From Chamaelirium japonicum (lineage: Eukaryota > Streptophyta > Magnoliopsida > Liliales > Melanthiaceae), in the NCBI GenBank assembly GCA_947650365.1, contig OX393555.1, positions 16,852,251 through 16,916,250 on the forward strand: a stretch of DNA of 64,000 nucleotides, read 5' to 3'. Below the pieces are notes generated by a model. That model had not been told where the DNA came from, searched no databases, and saw nothing but the letters and a program-made list of their open reading frames with translations. The translations under genes were made by a program, and so were the position numbers. Numbering within the stretch: position 1 is the first letter of the stretch; each line of letters opens with the position of its first letter. Shown in pieces: positions 1 to 20,494 of the stretch.

Positions 1-119
1 AAAGATGTTGACATAGTTAATAACAAAGGCTTAAAACTTGGGCAAATTGGTCTTCAGTTCTTCAAACATATCATAGTTAAAGATAAGGACAAGTAAAGAG
101 ATGATTTAGCGTTAGGTTT

Positions 120-660
120 TGCCGTTTGGAAAATATCCATTTTACCCCTACATGCAGCTGTATAGTGAAATCACATGAAGAGTAACATTTCGGTAATCAA
201 GAGTAACATTTCTTTGAAATGACATTTCACTATGGCTGCTACAGTGATTTTGCTGTAGCTGCTACAGTGATTTCATTGTAGCAGCTACAATGATTGCTAC
301 AGTAATTTCACTGTAGCAAAGAGTAACAATATTCAAATGTTACTCTTTGCTACAATACTTTGTAGATTGTTACTCTGTTCTACAGTGAAATCATTATAGC
401 AGTCACTGTATATGCTACAATGAAATCATTGTAGCGAATAGTAACAGTCTGCAAAGTACCGTAGCTAAAGAGTAACATCTGCAGATTGTTACTTGCTACA
501 GTGAAATCATGGTAGCAGTCACTGTATATGCTATAGTGAAATCACTATAGCAAAGAGTAACAATCTACAAAGTATTGTAGCTAAAGAGTAACATTTGCAG
601 ATTGTTACTATTTGCTACAGTGAAGAGTAACATTTGTGATTTTAGTATTAGGGGCAATTT
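120..660. repeat. Irregular direct and inverted repeats of a CTACAGTGAAATCA motif
   Basis: Short blocks built from 'ctacagtgaaatca', its inverse 'tgatttcactgtag' and 'aagagtaacaat' or 'attgttactctt' recur many times in both orientations, so the tract can fold into several hairpins. The edges 'ccattttacccct' (about 149-161) and, inverted, 'aggggcaattttg' (about 650-662) form a weak terminal inverted repeat, which suggests a decayed small DNA transposon. No coding potential was seen. Bases 1-119 and 661-835 show nothing recognisable. Confidence 0.5.
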
Positions 661-835
661 TGTCATTTAAAGGGGAGAAAAGTCAATGAAGGGACTTGCT
701 GTAAATGCATCTTTTCAGGAGGGACCTGATGCAAAGCCATCTCGTTGTCTGTCCTTTTTACCAAACCGATCTCTTGGTAGGGACCTAGCATTAAGTCCTT
801 AAAACTTTCACGAATTAATTAATTTATAAAAATAA

Positions 836-1392
836 GGGGTTACTATTTGCACCCATAATATTGGTTAGGGGATCCAACTAATACGGGCACCCCAACTCGA
901 AATTGGTCCCGGATAGGTGTAGTCCGTGTATAACGACATGTCGACATCCTATATAACCTTTCTCCTCTCGTTTTCCTCCTCCCCTGTACCGTTTTGCTCG
1001 TTTACCTCATCCTTGGATTCGACGGTGACAATGACCGCCTTCTTTGCCTTCTTGAGGGTAATCAGAGACGTCGTGATTGATGAACCTGTCCCAATAGGGG
1101 GAAAATCAGAGGACTGTGTCAACATGGAGGATATCAGCAAAGGCGAAGGAGCCACAGGGTTTGGCGAAGTTGGTACGATTGATGACATGGATATTGTGGG
1201 CACACCGAAAGGTGGGGATTGCGGTGATAAATAAAAAAAAGCTAAGTGCCCTTGAGTTTTTTTTTTCAAATTTGGTCGGCCCCTCGAATTCGAGCCGATA
1301 AGGTCTAGGACGTCTCGGGGGCACATTGGACATATTTCCAATTTTAGATTGGGTGCCCCTGTCGATTTTATGGGTGCAAATAGTAATACCCT
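836..1392. mobile_element. MITE-like element with terminal inverted repeats
   Basis: The left end 'ttactatttgcaccca' (about 840-855) returns inverted at 1371-1388 as 'tgggtgcaaatagtaa', with a 1-2 base indel further out. Similarity continues inward (CCGGATAGG-type and GGGGCACCC-type stretches), giving an element of about 557 bp. No convincing target-site duplication was found, so the superfamily is open. Small ORFs inside have no recognisable product. Confidence 0.6.
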
Positions 1393-2780
1393 AAAAGACA
1401 AGTTGTTACTAATACCTTCAGTGTCATCCTACCATTTAGATTCTTGCATGACATCATGTAACCCTTTGACTGACTATGCAAATCTTCCAAGGCTTGGGAA
1501 GCTAGAATAGCAACATGCACAAGTGTGCTAGCACATGAATGCCATGATCAAACAAACAGTGATGCAGAGCAGATTTTCATGCACAATTTTCTAGGCCTAG
1601 GCTCGACCCGGATGCGACAACCCATCTCAGACAGGGCCCAATTGTCTTTTTAATTATTTATTTCCTATTTAAGTTGCCATTTTTGTCATAATTAATTGGG
1701 TAAATTGTAGGTTTGGATAACTAGTTGTTTTTAGTATTTTTTAAGTCCCACATTGTTCGTGGATGGTTATGGATGTAAGCCGGTTCGTTATTTAAGGACT
1801 TGGCCCCTTTTTGAGATAATGAATGCATGTATTAAAGAATTTATGAAAGAATGCCTTCTCGCTTGGTGGTGAAACCTCACGGATTTCTAGGCTGTGAAGC
1901 CTAGGATCTTCTTCCCCCTCTCTATTCAAGTATTTATCTCTCTCTCTTTATCTCTTTCTGTTTCTTTTGTTCATCACTAAAATCCCTTTAGATCGATCAA
2001 AACCCTTGCTGAAAAAAAGAAAAACATCATCATAAAATAATATGAAAATAAGCATGATAAAAACTATCAAAACCACATTGATTACCATTAAAACCTACCC
2101 ATAACGTGTCTATATCATTCCCCTATCATTCCCACACAAGATCCACCACTTTCCATCCTCAAAACCTTCACAACTAGTCCAAACCCAAATTTGGAAGACA
2201 TAGTCAATATCTAGTAAGCCTTTGATATCTCCACAATCAACAGTCAGATCCTCTCCAAGTTTTTACCATAGCTTCCTTACATCTAAACCTACATACCCTT
2301 TCAAGTTTCAACCCAATCCAAAAAATTGGACATGATGATGAGACCAAAATACCCCTCCATTGTCATGAACATCTGCACCTTTTGAAACCCAAAAATTTAA
2401 CATAGAGCGAGAACCCTTCCTTTATGGCGGGACCCCCTCACCTGTCCGGCATGAAACAAACTGCTCATGGACGCGCTTAGGCTAATTTGTGGGTGCTCCT
2501 AGGTGATGTCATAGAAACAGACCGTCTATGATCAACCTTGACACTGTCATGAATGTTAGTTCAAGGGTTGTGCCTGACGTGATTAGTGGGCTTGCTTGTG
2601 GAATGCCTGCTGATCAACCAACAATGTCCTTGTGCTTCAAACCATTTGCTTGGGCCCCTGCCGAAGGGCATGCCAAGGGCACACCACATGCAACTCCTGC
2701 ACTCGAAACTTGCGACAGACTGCCAGGATTGACTACCATTTTTTTGGTTCTGATTGATCCTACAAGAAGTAGGTTATGAG
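1393..2780. other. Intergenic DNA, possible old LTR fragment
   Basis: No gene recognised. About 1590-2060 has an LTR-like composition ('aagtcccacattg', a T-rich leader, then CT-rich sequence), but neither LTR ends nor a primer-binding site could be found, so this is only a suspicion. The 83-residue ORF at 2528-2779 resembles nothing known to me. Confidence 0.3.
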
Positions 2781-4256
2781 CTAGGAAGCACCGATACGGA
2801 TACGGGGATACGGATACAGGGATACAGATACGGGGATACGTGGATTTTTAAAAAACTAGGATACGCAGTACGGCGGAGATACGTTTGTAATTATATATAT
2901 ATATAATATTAATAATTAAATATAATAATTTTTGTGCTAGAATATGAATAGTAAATAGTTTGAAAACAATTGTACCTTCAATTCGTCCAGCAGAAGAACA
3001 ACAATGTGGATTTCAGCCAGATTGTTAGGGTTTCGACTGAAATCGTCAAGGTTTCGGCGACTGAAACCCTAACAATCCGAGCGAATCTCACTCAAGGCTT
3101 TGGATTTTTAAAAATACCCTTCGATCATGCCTACAATCATGTGATTTGAAAAAAAAAAACAGAAAAAGTAACTGTGCTTTCAATCCGTCCAGCAGAAGAC
3201 CGACAAGGTGGGTTTCAGCCTAATTGTTAGGGTTTCGGCGGGTTTCGCCGAAACCCTAACAATCCGAGCGAAACTCACTCGAGCCTTTGGATTTAAAAAA
3301 AAAACTTCGATCATGCCTTCAATAATGTGATTTGAAAAAAAAAACCCAGAAAAGCAACTTTGCCCTTTAATCCGTCCAACAGAAGACCGGAAAGATGGGT
3401 TTCGGCCGAAATCGGCAAGGTTCGACGGCCGAAACCCTAACAATCCGAGCGAAACTCAGTCCATCCAGCACAAAAGAAGAAGAAAAGGAGAAGAAAAAAA
3501 ACCCCGAGCACTGGTCGTCGTCGCCTGGTCGGTGTGGTTGCCTTGTCGTCGCCTGGTCGGTGTGGTCGCTGCCTCGTCGTCGTCACCTGGTTAGTGTGGT
3601 CGCCGCCTCGTCGTCGCCTGGTTGCTCCCCCTCTCTCGCTCTCCAACAAGGTCGGCCACAAGATCTCAGTCTGAGCGATCTGAGGTTAAATTATAACCTA
3701 AAAAAAACCACAGCCATCTGTTACACCAGTTGACGTGGCATCCAATTAGTGCGATTCACCAGATGGGTTTGACCCATTATCACTTACACCCCCTCATGTT
3801 TAAAACCCTACAAATCCCCTCCTTCATTCTGAAAAATACACCATTTGCACCCCCTCCTGGTTCTGTTTTGGGTTTTCAAACTATAAGGGGTGTAAGTGAT
3901 CATCAGTCATAATACAGGGGGTCTATATGTAATTTATCCTATATAATATATATGTATAATATTATATATTTAGACCCAATACGTATCCCCAACGTATCGG
4001 GCCGTATCCCCGATGTATCGAGCCGTATCCCCGACGTATCGGGCCGTATCCCCGACGTATCGAGCCGTATCCCCGGCGTATCGGGCCGTATCCCCGACGT
4101 ATCGGGCCCGTATCCCCGCCGTATCGGATATTTTTTTTTTGTTTTTTTTTAATTTCGATACTTGGTAGCCGTATCGGATACGTATCCCGCCGTATCGGAG
4201 TATCGGGAAGTATCCGATACGGGTACGGCACCTGTTTTGAAGTATCGGTGTATCCC
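2781..4256. mobile_element. Non-autonomous TIR transposon (GATACGG-rich ends)
   Basis: The left end 'aggaagcaccgatac' (from about 2783) matches, inverted, the right end 'gtatcggtgtatccc' (4242-4256) with 3 mismatches in 15. The next 80-250 bp on both sides are rich in GATACGGGGATACG in opposite orientations. The flanks are 'aggttatgag' (2771-2780) and 'aggttattag' (4257-4266), a 10-base direct repeat with one mismatch, which suits a Mutator-like (9-11 bp) or hAT (8 bp) target duplication. The interior holds two or three diverged copies of a block with 'gaaaccctaacaatccgag' (about 2990-3110, 3180-3290, 3360-3460). No transposase was seen. Confidence 0.6.
3982..4120. repeat. 21-bp tandem repeat at the right end of the TIR element
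   Basis: About six to seven copies of a 21-base unit of the form 'gtatccccgacgtatcgggcc' minus its last base. A is sometimes replaced by G in 'cgagcc' versus 'cgggcc', and one copy has an extra C. The related inverse motif (GGATACGGGGATACG) makes up the left end of the same element at 2790-2880. The unit is a multiple of three, which explains the spurious long ORFs here. Confidence 0.75.
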
Positions 4257-4980
4257 AGGTTATTAGCATTCTATCCAAGATGAAAATTATGAATTTGAAA
4301 GTATTCTGATATGGGATAGAAGAAATTTACATAAAAAATGAATTAATGGAAGACCCGATATCACGTTGATACCAAGGTTGATTGCTCTTGTTGTAACAGA
4401 AGCATTTTGACACGTGTTATAATAAACGGATGCAAGATCATGCTTGAAGAACTTCGGCGAAGCCTGCTTAAGCGTGACAAAGGAACTGGGAAAATCGATC
4501 CCAAGGCATGGCCAAAGCTTCATGACATTACTTCTGACCATGCCCATTTCTCTTTTCCTGTCTAGAGTTTTCCCTAAAAACCGGCCAAGGGGGACGAATA
4601 TGGTGGAAATTAGGGTTTTTAAGGGCTAGCCTTATAAACTAGAGGTAAGGTAGCTGTAGAGGGCATCCCCCCTATAAAAGGAATTGGGTGGGTGGATAAG
4701 TGGTCAGTGCAGGGCTCTACCAGCCCTAAATTTCTCCTTAAGTAATTGTGCTGGTACAACTTAATCAAAATGACATGGAATAACACTTTCGTCATGCATC
4801 TTTGCACAAGTCTTTCGACTTTTAGAAAAATATAATTAAGTCCCTCTACACTCATATCATCAACGCAGGATAACCTTCTAGGTACTGTCTAACCTGTGAC
4901 TATCCCAATATGAGCTTTTGAGATAAATTGGAACTTAATCTGAACATTAGAAAAATAATTGCAAAAATTTCTTTTTGCTT

Positions 4981-4982
<2 letters not shown>
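4257..4982. other. Unassigned intergenic sequence
   Basis: Nothing recognisable: no long coding frame, no clear repeat, no RNA gene. Confidence 0.4.
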
Positions 4983-5027
<45 letters not shown>

Positions 5028-5048
5028 GAGAGAGAGAGAGAGAGAGAG

Positions 5049-5049
<1 letters not shown>
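4983..5049. repeat. (TA)n followed by (GA)n microsatellite
   Basis: About 40 bases of TA repeat, a short 'cata' join, then about 24 bases of GA repeat. It borders the palindromic element that follows, and the mirror-image (CT)n(TA)n lies at its other end. Confidence 0.95.

Positions 5050-6409
<1,360 letters not shown>

Positions 6410-6485
<76 letters not shown>
6410..6485. repeat. (TA)n microsatellite
   Basis: About 75 bases of pure TA directly preceding palindrome E3. Confidence 0.97.
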
Positions 6486-6488
<3 letters not shown>

Positions 6489-6632
6489 GGGTGTTAGGAT
6501 GCGGCGTGCGGTGCGTGCGGCGCACCGCAGCAGCCGTCTGATGCACTACTGCGTGCATCGCACGCACCGCAGCAGTGCATCAGACGGCTGCGGTGCGGCG
6601 CCGCACGCACCGCACGCCGCATCCTAACATTC

Positions 6633-6636
<4 letters not shown>
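6486..6636. mobile_element. GC-rich near-perfect palindrome E3 inside (TA)n
   Basis: A 150-base, strongly GC-rich palindrome. The left arm runs GAGGGGTGTTAGGATGCGGC and onward. The right arm is its inverse with a few changes and ends '...catcctaacattcctc'. Stem of about 70 bp, centre near 6560. It lies between a 75-bp and a 43-bp TA tract. The right terminal 'taacattcctct' is shared with E2. No coding content. Confidence 0.8.

Positions 6637-6679
<43 letters not shown>
6636..6679. repeat. (TA)n microsatellite
   Basis: About 43 bases of pure TA on the right side of E3. Confidence 0.97.
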
Positions 6680-6682
<3 letters not shown>

Positions 6683-7603
6683 AAAACTTTTGATGAAAAC
6701 GTTGGCACGTATTTCCTTGCAAAATTGTACTCAATTTCATCCGTGGCAATTCCACTAAGATCTCTTTGTTAGTTGGGGGAAGGGTTAATTGGAAGGAATG
6801 TATCTAGAGAGATTTTGATCGATACCGGATTTCTTGATTAAACTATCCAGTAGTTGGGTATGAGTCACACCGAGACCGAGGATTTCGTAGTGGAATAACA
6901 AATCCTCACTTAACGCATACCCTGGCTACCCAATGTGTTTCACGTTCTATGCCCTTCAAGCATATCCGTGGTTTCCCCAAAGCCATCATAACTTCATTAC
7001 TGATCACATCCTTTGGAATGGGGATAATTTTAAACTGCCTTTAACTAAAATTTTACTTAAGTTATCATGGTAGTACTTTTTATGAAGCAATTCAAATGTA
7101 TAGTACAATCGAATGGATCGAGTGACATGCCCATGTATTAATGAGGTCCTTCCATACCAATGACTATCAAGATAATCATTCCCTTTAGAGGACATTGAAG
7201 AACTTTGGCAGCCATGCGAGTGTGGTATCCAACCTCACTTCCAACTGTTAACAATCGTAAGCAAGATTATGATGAATCCAACCCATGTTCAAACATGTTA
7301 ATCACTTGATCATAACAACCAAACAAAAACAGATCCGTGAACTATTTCATGACTCATAGTCAATAATTTTACCATCAAAGGGATGTAAATTAATCATGTA
7401 AAATTCAACAAATCACGCAATGAATAATTTATATTATCACGGTCAAAGTGCTTTTGGAGTATTCGACTTTGAACAGGTTGTGTTGATGATTTACAACAAG
7501 AAGCTGTGGCTTTGATACCGCATAACTCCAACACAAGCTTGAGGCAGGAAGCATGAATATGGATTCTCTCTTTTTAGGGAAACAACTCATATATCTTAGA
7601 GCA
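6680..7603. other. Unassigned sequence
   Basis: No recognisable gene or repeat. The string at about 7515-7535 resembles, on the minus strand, a copia primer-binding site (TGGTATCAAAGC with one change), but no LTR end adjoins it. Confidence 0.35.
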
Positions 7604-7796
7604 ATGCTATTCAGTCATCCAGTTTTCCATCCGGATCCGGCCATCGTGATGTGGCACTTGATCACAGCCGTCCCTTTACCTGTCAATCGAGCTGAGTATG
7701 ATTCACTTGTCGGGGTTAGGTGCAACAAATGGTTGTGATCAGGCTTTGCATCAGGATGGCCTGATCTGGGTGGAAAACGGGATGGCTGAAAAGCAT
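7604..7796. mobile_element. 193-bp MITE with about 48-bp inverted ends
   Basis: The left end starts 'atgctattcagtcatcc' and, over about 48 bases, matches the inverse of 7748-7796 (which ends 'ggatggctgaaaagcat') with scattered mismatches. No coding capacity and no certain target duplication. Confidence 0.65.
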
Positions 7797-8786
7797 TTTC
7801 CGTCATCACCATCCTCTAAATCTTATCCTGTCATGATTGGGTTGACTATATGGAAGAGTGGCAAGAATTATCCGACCGGTTGTCAACCTAACGTCAACAT
7901 GGTTATTTGGCAAGAGCAGGGTATGCAAAGAAAAATAAGGCCAGCTGGCAGGTTGGGAAATCTACCTTGTTATTTACACAATTTAAGCTTTTGCAACCAT
8001 GGATCATGACAACTGATATATGTGCAATTCTGAAAAGGCGATATTGTTCCAGTAAAGAAATACAGCAACATAAATGAATTCAAGAAGACGATGTACACCA
8101 TGTCGAGCATACTGTCTTGTATATCTGTTACTCTGATCCATAAGATGTGAGTGTCCATGCTCTCTAGAATTCTTCATTTTAACTCAAAACTCTTTCTAAA
8201 TTAAAATGAACACCATGTCAATCGCCGTACCCATATTTGGGAACTTATACTGTGGACACTCATTTTTTCTCAGTGAAATAGGCAGTAACGAAAGTCCTTA
8301 ATTATGTAAAAACGCTTTGCTTATGAGAGACGAAGGAGAGTGCTTGGCTTTTCTCTTTTCTTTTTAAAATGGGTTGGAATGGACAAGGGGTTAGACAAGT
8401 GCACAGGTGTTACATGTCACATTCTGTTTCCTCAAAAATAAATAACCTCTCTATATCTCAGTACATATATTGCCCACATGCGCATTTTATCCTATAAATA
8501 CAATCTTAATCTATAGTGGGGTGTGTACTATATCTTCTTAAAATTTTCAGAAATTACTAATGTCTTGAAGATTTTGACATATATGAATGTGCCACTGATC
8601 CATTTTGTTTTGAAATTCTGAGTAGCCATCTCATTATTATCTTTTGTGTAGTGATGGGAAGCTCAATGCATGTTCCTGTCCGTTTTTCTCCCAATAAAGT
8701 TATTATTGTCATCTACTATAAGATATTAAGATATGTAAATCAAACAGTCTATAAATTGTTGCCTATTATCTTGGGTTCTTTTGCAG
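7797..8786. other. Non-coding sequence before the first visible PPR exon
   Basis: No exon recognised. The end, with its T-rich tract and 'ttgcag' at 8781-8786, is the 3' end of an intron of the PPR gene. Whether the remainder of 1-8786 is one long intron cannot be decided here. Confidence 0.4.
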
Positions 8787-16749
<7,963 letters not shown>

Positions 16750-17733
16750 AATTTGAATATTTTTGTGCAGTCCTCTCCAGTGGATGAATTGGTAGCTTGG
16801 TTGTATGGGGACCTGCAGCTTTAACCTACAATCTGACATTCTGACATGGATGGCTCTTACCGTTGGATCGATATTGTTCATGGCTGATCGGCCGATCAAG
16901 GGTCTTCACTCATGCAAACCAGTTGCTTTGGTCTGCTTGGAAGAATCTGTAGCATCAGTTTGGTCATGCGGTTCTCTCAACAGAAATGAAGACATATTAC
17001 TTTGATGCAAGCGGGAATCGATCCCATGTCTCGGGTACCAACCCCCCCCCGGCCCCGAGACTTCACCAACTCTCCTAGAGCAGCAGGGAAAGCTCGGAAT
17101 TTCACCGTTCAATATACATTGTAATGTGTAATTGTTGCGGATTCTGCACGTGTAAGAAGGTTCTCGGGTAACTTAGCTAGCTAGGAGAGCGGGAAATCTT
17201 GATCAAATGTATCTATTGATGTGCAAGGGTCTGATCCCCCTAATGCTAAAAACTTTATATGTATACTTGTTCATTGTTCATTTGTGTTTCTTTCAATTTT
17301 TTTTTTCATCTCACTTGAAAGAATTGTAAGTTTATTACTGTCACTATTTATTATTTTTTTGTCCCCGAACTCTGATGTCATGTGAAACACAGTACTATTT
17401 TTTTTTTCATGCAAATTTGGTATAGATCCTTGACTATATTGCAATATTAGCCGCAGGACACCATAATTTGCTATATTAGCTAAGGCCCCTACAAGGGGAC
17501 ATTCGTCTTCAAGAGTATACATTCGTCTTCATAAAGAGTATATATTTGTCGCGAGCGACTTGAACTATATTTCGAAACTAACATGTCCTGCAACTAAAAG
17601 TCATCTCCCAAAAAGGGCTTATGTCAAACTTTCGCTTCCTTTATTTTTGGAAAGGAGCCAGGGGGCTCGGATGATGTATTCAAAGCGTCAGAAGATAACA
17701 CCTCTCTGACTCTGGAAGTAACAGAGTATTAAT
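16750..17733. other. 3' flank of the PPR gene
   Basis: Presumed 3' UTR and intergenic DNA. It contains the SINE-like block at 17000-17107 and several T-runs. No other gene recognised. Confidence 0.4.
17000..17107 (-). mobile_element. Possible tRNA-derived SINE head (Pol III boxes)
   Basis: On the minus strand 'taggagagttggtgaagtc' resembles a tRNA A box. About 60 bases on, 'gggatcgattcccgc' resembles a B box and T-arm (GGTTCGANTCC). Between them 'gtctcgggg' and 'cccgagac' can pair. A run of Cs breaks tRNA geometry, so a working tRNA is unlikely. No A-rich tail or target duplication was identified. Confidence 0.35.
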
Positions 17734-18283
17734 TAGGGGTGGGACTTGGGCGGGTCTGACCCGAATCTGACCCGCCCAAACCTGAATAGTGGACAAGGAT
17801 CGGCATAGCTAGTTAAAAACTTGGATGGGTTTGGATGAAAAAAGATCAACCCAATTTCCATTTAGATGGATTTGGGGGACCTTTCCCAACCTGAGTAGGA
17901 GAGTACAGTGGCATGCTTGTAGGCTAGGGCTGCTGTTGTTGATCTATATCACCACAACCATTTCAGAATGTGATGGTGTGTTTTCTTTTTTGAGAGAGAG
18001 TGGTGCTGACTGATTTTATATTTTGTAGTGGTGGTTATTGTTGGTTAATAAAATAAATTTTTTTTTCTTATTTCTTGTGATCAAATTAAACCCGTTCAAC
18101 CCAACCAATTCGATCATTTTTTGACAAATTGGGCAACCCGAGCAACCTGACATGGGCAAGCACTGGTTGAGCTTCCACGAGTTTTCTGGATTTCACGGAC
18201 AAAACGGATTGAGATGTGTGTAGGTCGGATTAGACATGAGCAGACCCTTCAACCAGTCCAACCCGCCCAAGTCGCCCAAGTCT
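17734..18283. mobile_element. Degenerate hAT-like element
   Basis: It starts 'taggggtgggacttgggcgg'. The inverse 'acccgcccaagtcgcccaag' lies at about 18261-18280, but the outermost right bases are lost. The interior is rich in CCAACCC / GGGTTGG. Confidence 0.45.
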
Positions 18284-18482
18284 CGCGAGGTAGCGTGCCG
18301 CTGAGTTAGAGTCGGGAGGGCAATGGGATATGGTGATGGATGGTAAGTGTTCCATGGGAAACGGGCAGTCCGAGATAACAGTTGCTATGCACCGCGGAGG
18401 ATCGTGATCCGGATGCAGGAAATGGTGTAGAGGCTCGTGGTAAGTCAAGGAGATGGGGTTGATATAGCTAGCAATCTATATA

Positions 18483-18773
18483 TCTATACTAAAATGGAAG
18501 TCTCTCTCCCGTGTTGTGATACGTGGATGTCTTTTAAAGAGCTAGAATTCTTCTTCCGTGTGTGAACGCGGTTCTCTTTTAAATCCATTTAAAAACTTAT
18601 TATAAAGATGATAAATTTTCATTCAATGTCATTTAATGGTCATTTGATGTTAATCTCTTTCTCTAACAAGTGAATCACACTCACTTCAGATTTTACACTT
18701 CTTCAAACAGATATCGTCTTAGCCAAATGGCTTGCATCAAGCACATTTGGGCCTTACCCGGGTTTTTTACTAG
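18483..18773 (+). mobile_element. Short non-autonomous Helitron-like element
   Basis: Begins 'tctatactaaaatggaag' directly after an A and ends '...acccgggttttttactag' directly before a T. This fits Helitrons (5' TC, 3' CTRR, insertion between A and T). A weak hairpin (GGGCC..TTA..CCCGG) lies about 10 bases before the 3' end. 291 bp, non-coding. Confidence 0.5.
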
Positions 18774-18792
18774 TAGGATATATAGTTAGAAA

Positions 18793-19314
18793 TAGGGGTG
18801 TAACTCAAGTAGGTTGGTTCGGGTTTGAGCTAACCCGGAACCGAACCGAACTATAGCTCGGCTCTACCTTATCGAAACCCGAACCAATCCAACCTAGGCA
18901 TAAACCTGAACCAACCCAATCCACACTAAGGTCAAATTGATCCGGGTTGGTTCTCGGGTTGATTGTTAGTCAAAAAAAATAATAATCATTGGCTATTTAC
19001 TAGGAAGCTGGAGGTCCACGATGGGCTTTAGGCTTTCTCTACCCGCCGTTGAGTTCTCTTGGTAGTTGGTTCAACCTTAGCAAACAACTAACATTTACTT
19101 GGGTGCTAGTCTGATGTAGCCCAAACCCGTTACATATATATGTAACCTAATATATATGAGTTTGGTTCTCGGGTTAGGTCGGGTCTACCCAATCCCCAAC
19201 TCGGAACCGACTCATATTTAGTCGGGTCCACAAAACATAGAACCAAACCAACCTAGCCCATTCAGGTCCGGTTGGGTCGGTTCTCGGTTTTAGCCGACGC
19301 AAGTTGCACCCCTA
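18793..19314. mobile_element. hAT-like non-autonomous element
   Basis: Ends 'taggggtgtaactcaagt' and, inverted, 'acgcaagttgcacccctaa' minus the last a. The interior has GGTTCGGGTT / AACCCGAACC in both orientations. The flanking 8-mers (gttagaaa, actagcaa) match at only 5 of 8 positions, so the target duplication is doubtful. A similar GGGCC-rich fragment lies at 19321-19480. Confidence 0.55.
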
Positions 19315-19480
19315 ACTAGCAATAGGGTTATTAATGGGCCAGGTTCGGGTTGGGCCACCCCATGCCCAAGCCCGGCCAAAACTTATGAGTCTGTACCCAC
19401 ATCTCCTCTGGGCATAAATTAAAATTTTCAGACTTGATCCAAACCCGGCCCAAAACTTTTTTATTAAACCCATGTCCGTA

Positions 19481-20460
19481 TTTCTAGCACGGTATATGTC
19501 TAAATCATTTTTCTTTGGGCTACACTTTTGTCCTTCTCGTGTACGGCTGGATGGACACCAAGTGGCATGCGAGGAATCCTAGCCATCCGTGGGATGTAGG
19601 CGGGTGGAACCTCCTCAGGATGCCGCATTTCATTTTCCAAAATTTTCCGGTGTAGGTTTTTTCCAAGTTGACCCCCAACTAACCCGTATTGATCAAACTG
19701 AACTCATGTTTCAATCCATTACTTTTTTGACCTTGTCTTTTTTTTTGGACAATTTTGCCCCCGTGATTTTCATCTGCAGTGAAGTGGCGCCCAAGGGTTT
19801 TGCCCTTTTCTTTCTCGGTTCCCCATCTGCAACGAAGAGAAGACATAGAGAGAGAGGGAGGGAGAGATAAAGAGAAAGGGAGGGCACATCTTCTTTGGGG
19901 CGGGAAAGCTATTTGCAGTGGAGGAGTAGAAGCACCGCCACCGGATTCCTCGCTTTCACCTGGTTGTCTTGGAAACCCTTTGTGAGGAATCGATCGGCAG
20001 TGAAAATATCATCATTGGACCCCTTCTCTCTCATGGTTTCACCATTTCTTTGAATCGATCTATCATTTCTTTGAAATATTTGAGTTTTTTTTTATAGGAA
20101 AATTACAGGGTATTTATTGATCCATAGTCTCACGTTTGTGTTGTAGGACTTCTTAATGTTCTTTGTATAATGGGTGTGATCCAGCCTCTGCTTCATCTTC
20201 CTCCCATATAGTGATATTCTTATCGATCTCTGATGTCAACTCTCTCAGCAGTTGGTGAAGCTTTCTCCGACAATCACCTGGTGTGTTTTCATCCCGGTGT
20301 CGACGGATGACTACAAAAATATATGCTCCAGCCCTAATCTCTAGAAACCAATCGAATTGTTAAATCCTAAATCCGACATTCGGTAATGATCTAAATATTA
20401 GTTATGCAGATATATATGATTTTGTTTGCACATTTATTTAATATATCGTATTAACTATGG
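19481..20460. other. Unassigned sequence left of the gypsy element
   Basis: No gene recognised; there is a GA-rich patch at 19847-19885. The left end of the gypsy LTR lies near the end of this stretch but cannot be fixed, because the other LTR is not in the window. Confidence 0.35.
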
Positions 20461-20494
20461 GTGCAAATTTTGGCAAGAAGTTTGCAAACAGCGA

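Noticed and set aside
1-92. Open frame at the window start ending in TAA at 94 (KDVDIVNNKG...)
   Set aside because: Too short, no recognisable domain and no clear splice border; could not be tied to the PPR gene.
2528-3733. ORFs at 2528-2779, 3180-3443, 3395-3733 and 3437-3661
   Set aside because: Low complexity or composed of the repeat units of the TIR element; no domain recognised.
7515-7540. Minus-strand copia primer-binding-site-like string
   Set aside because: One base differs from the consensus and no LTR terminus or second LTR adjoins it.
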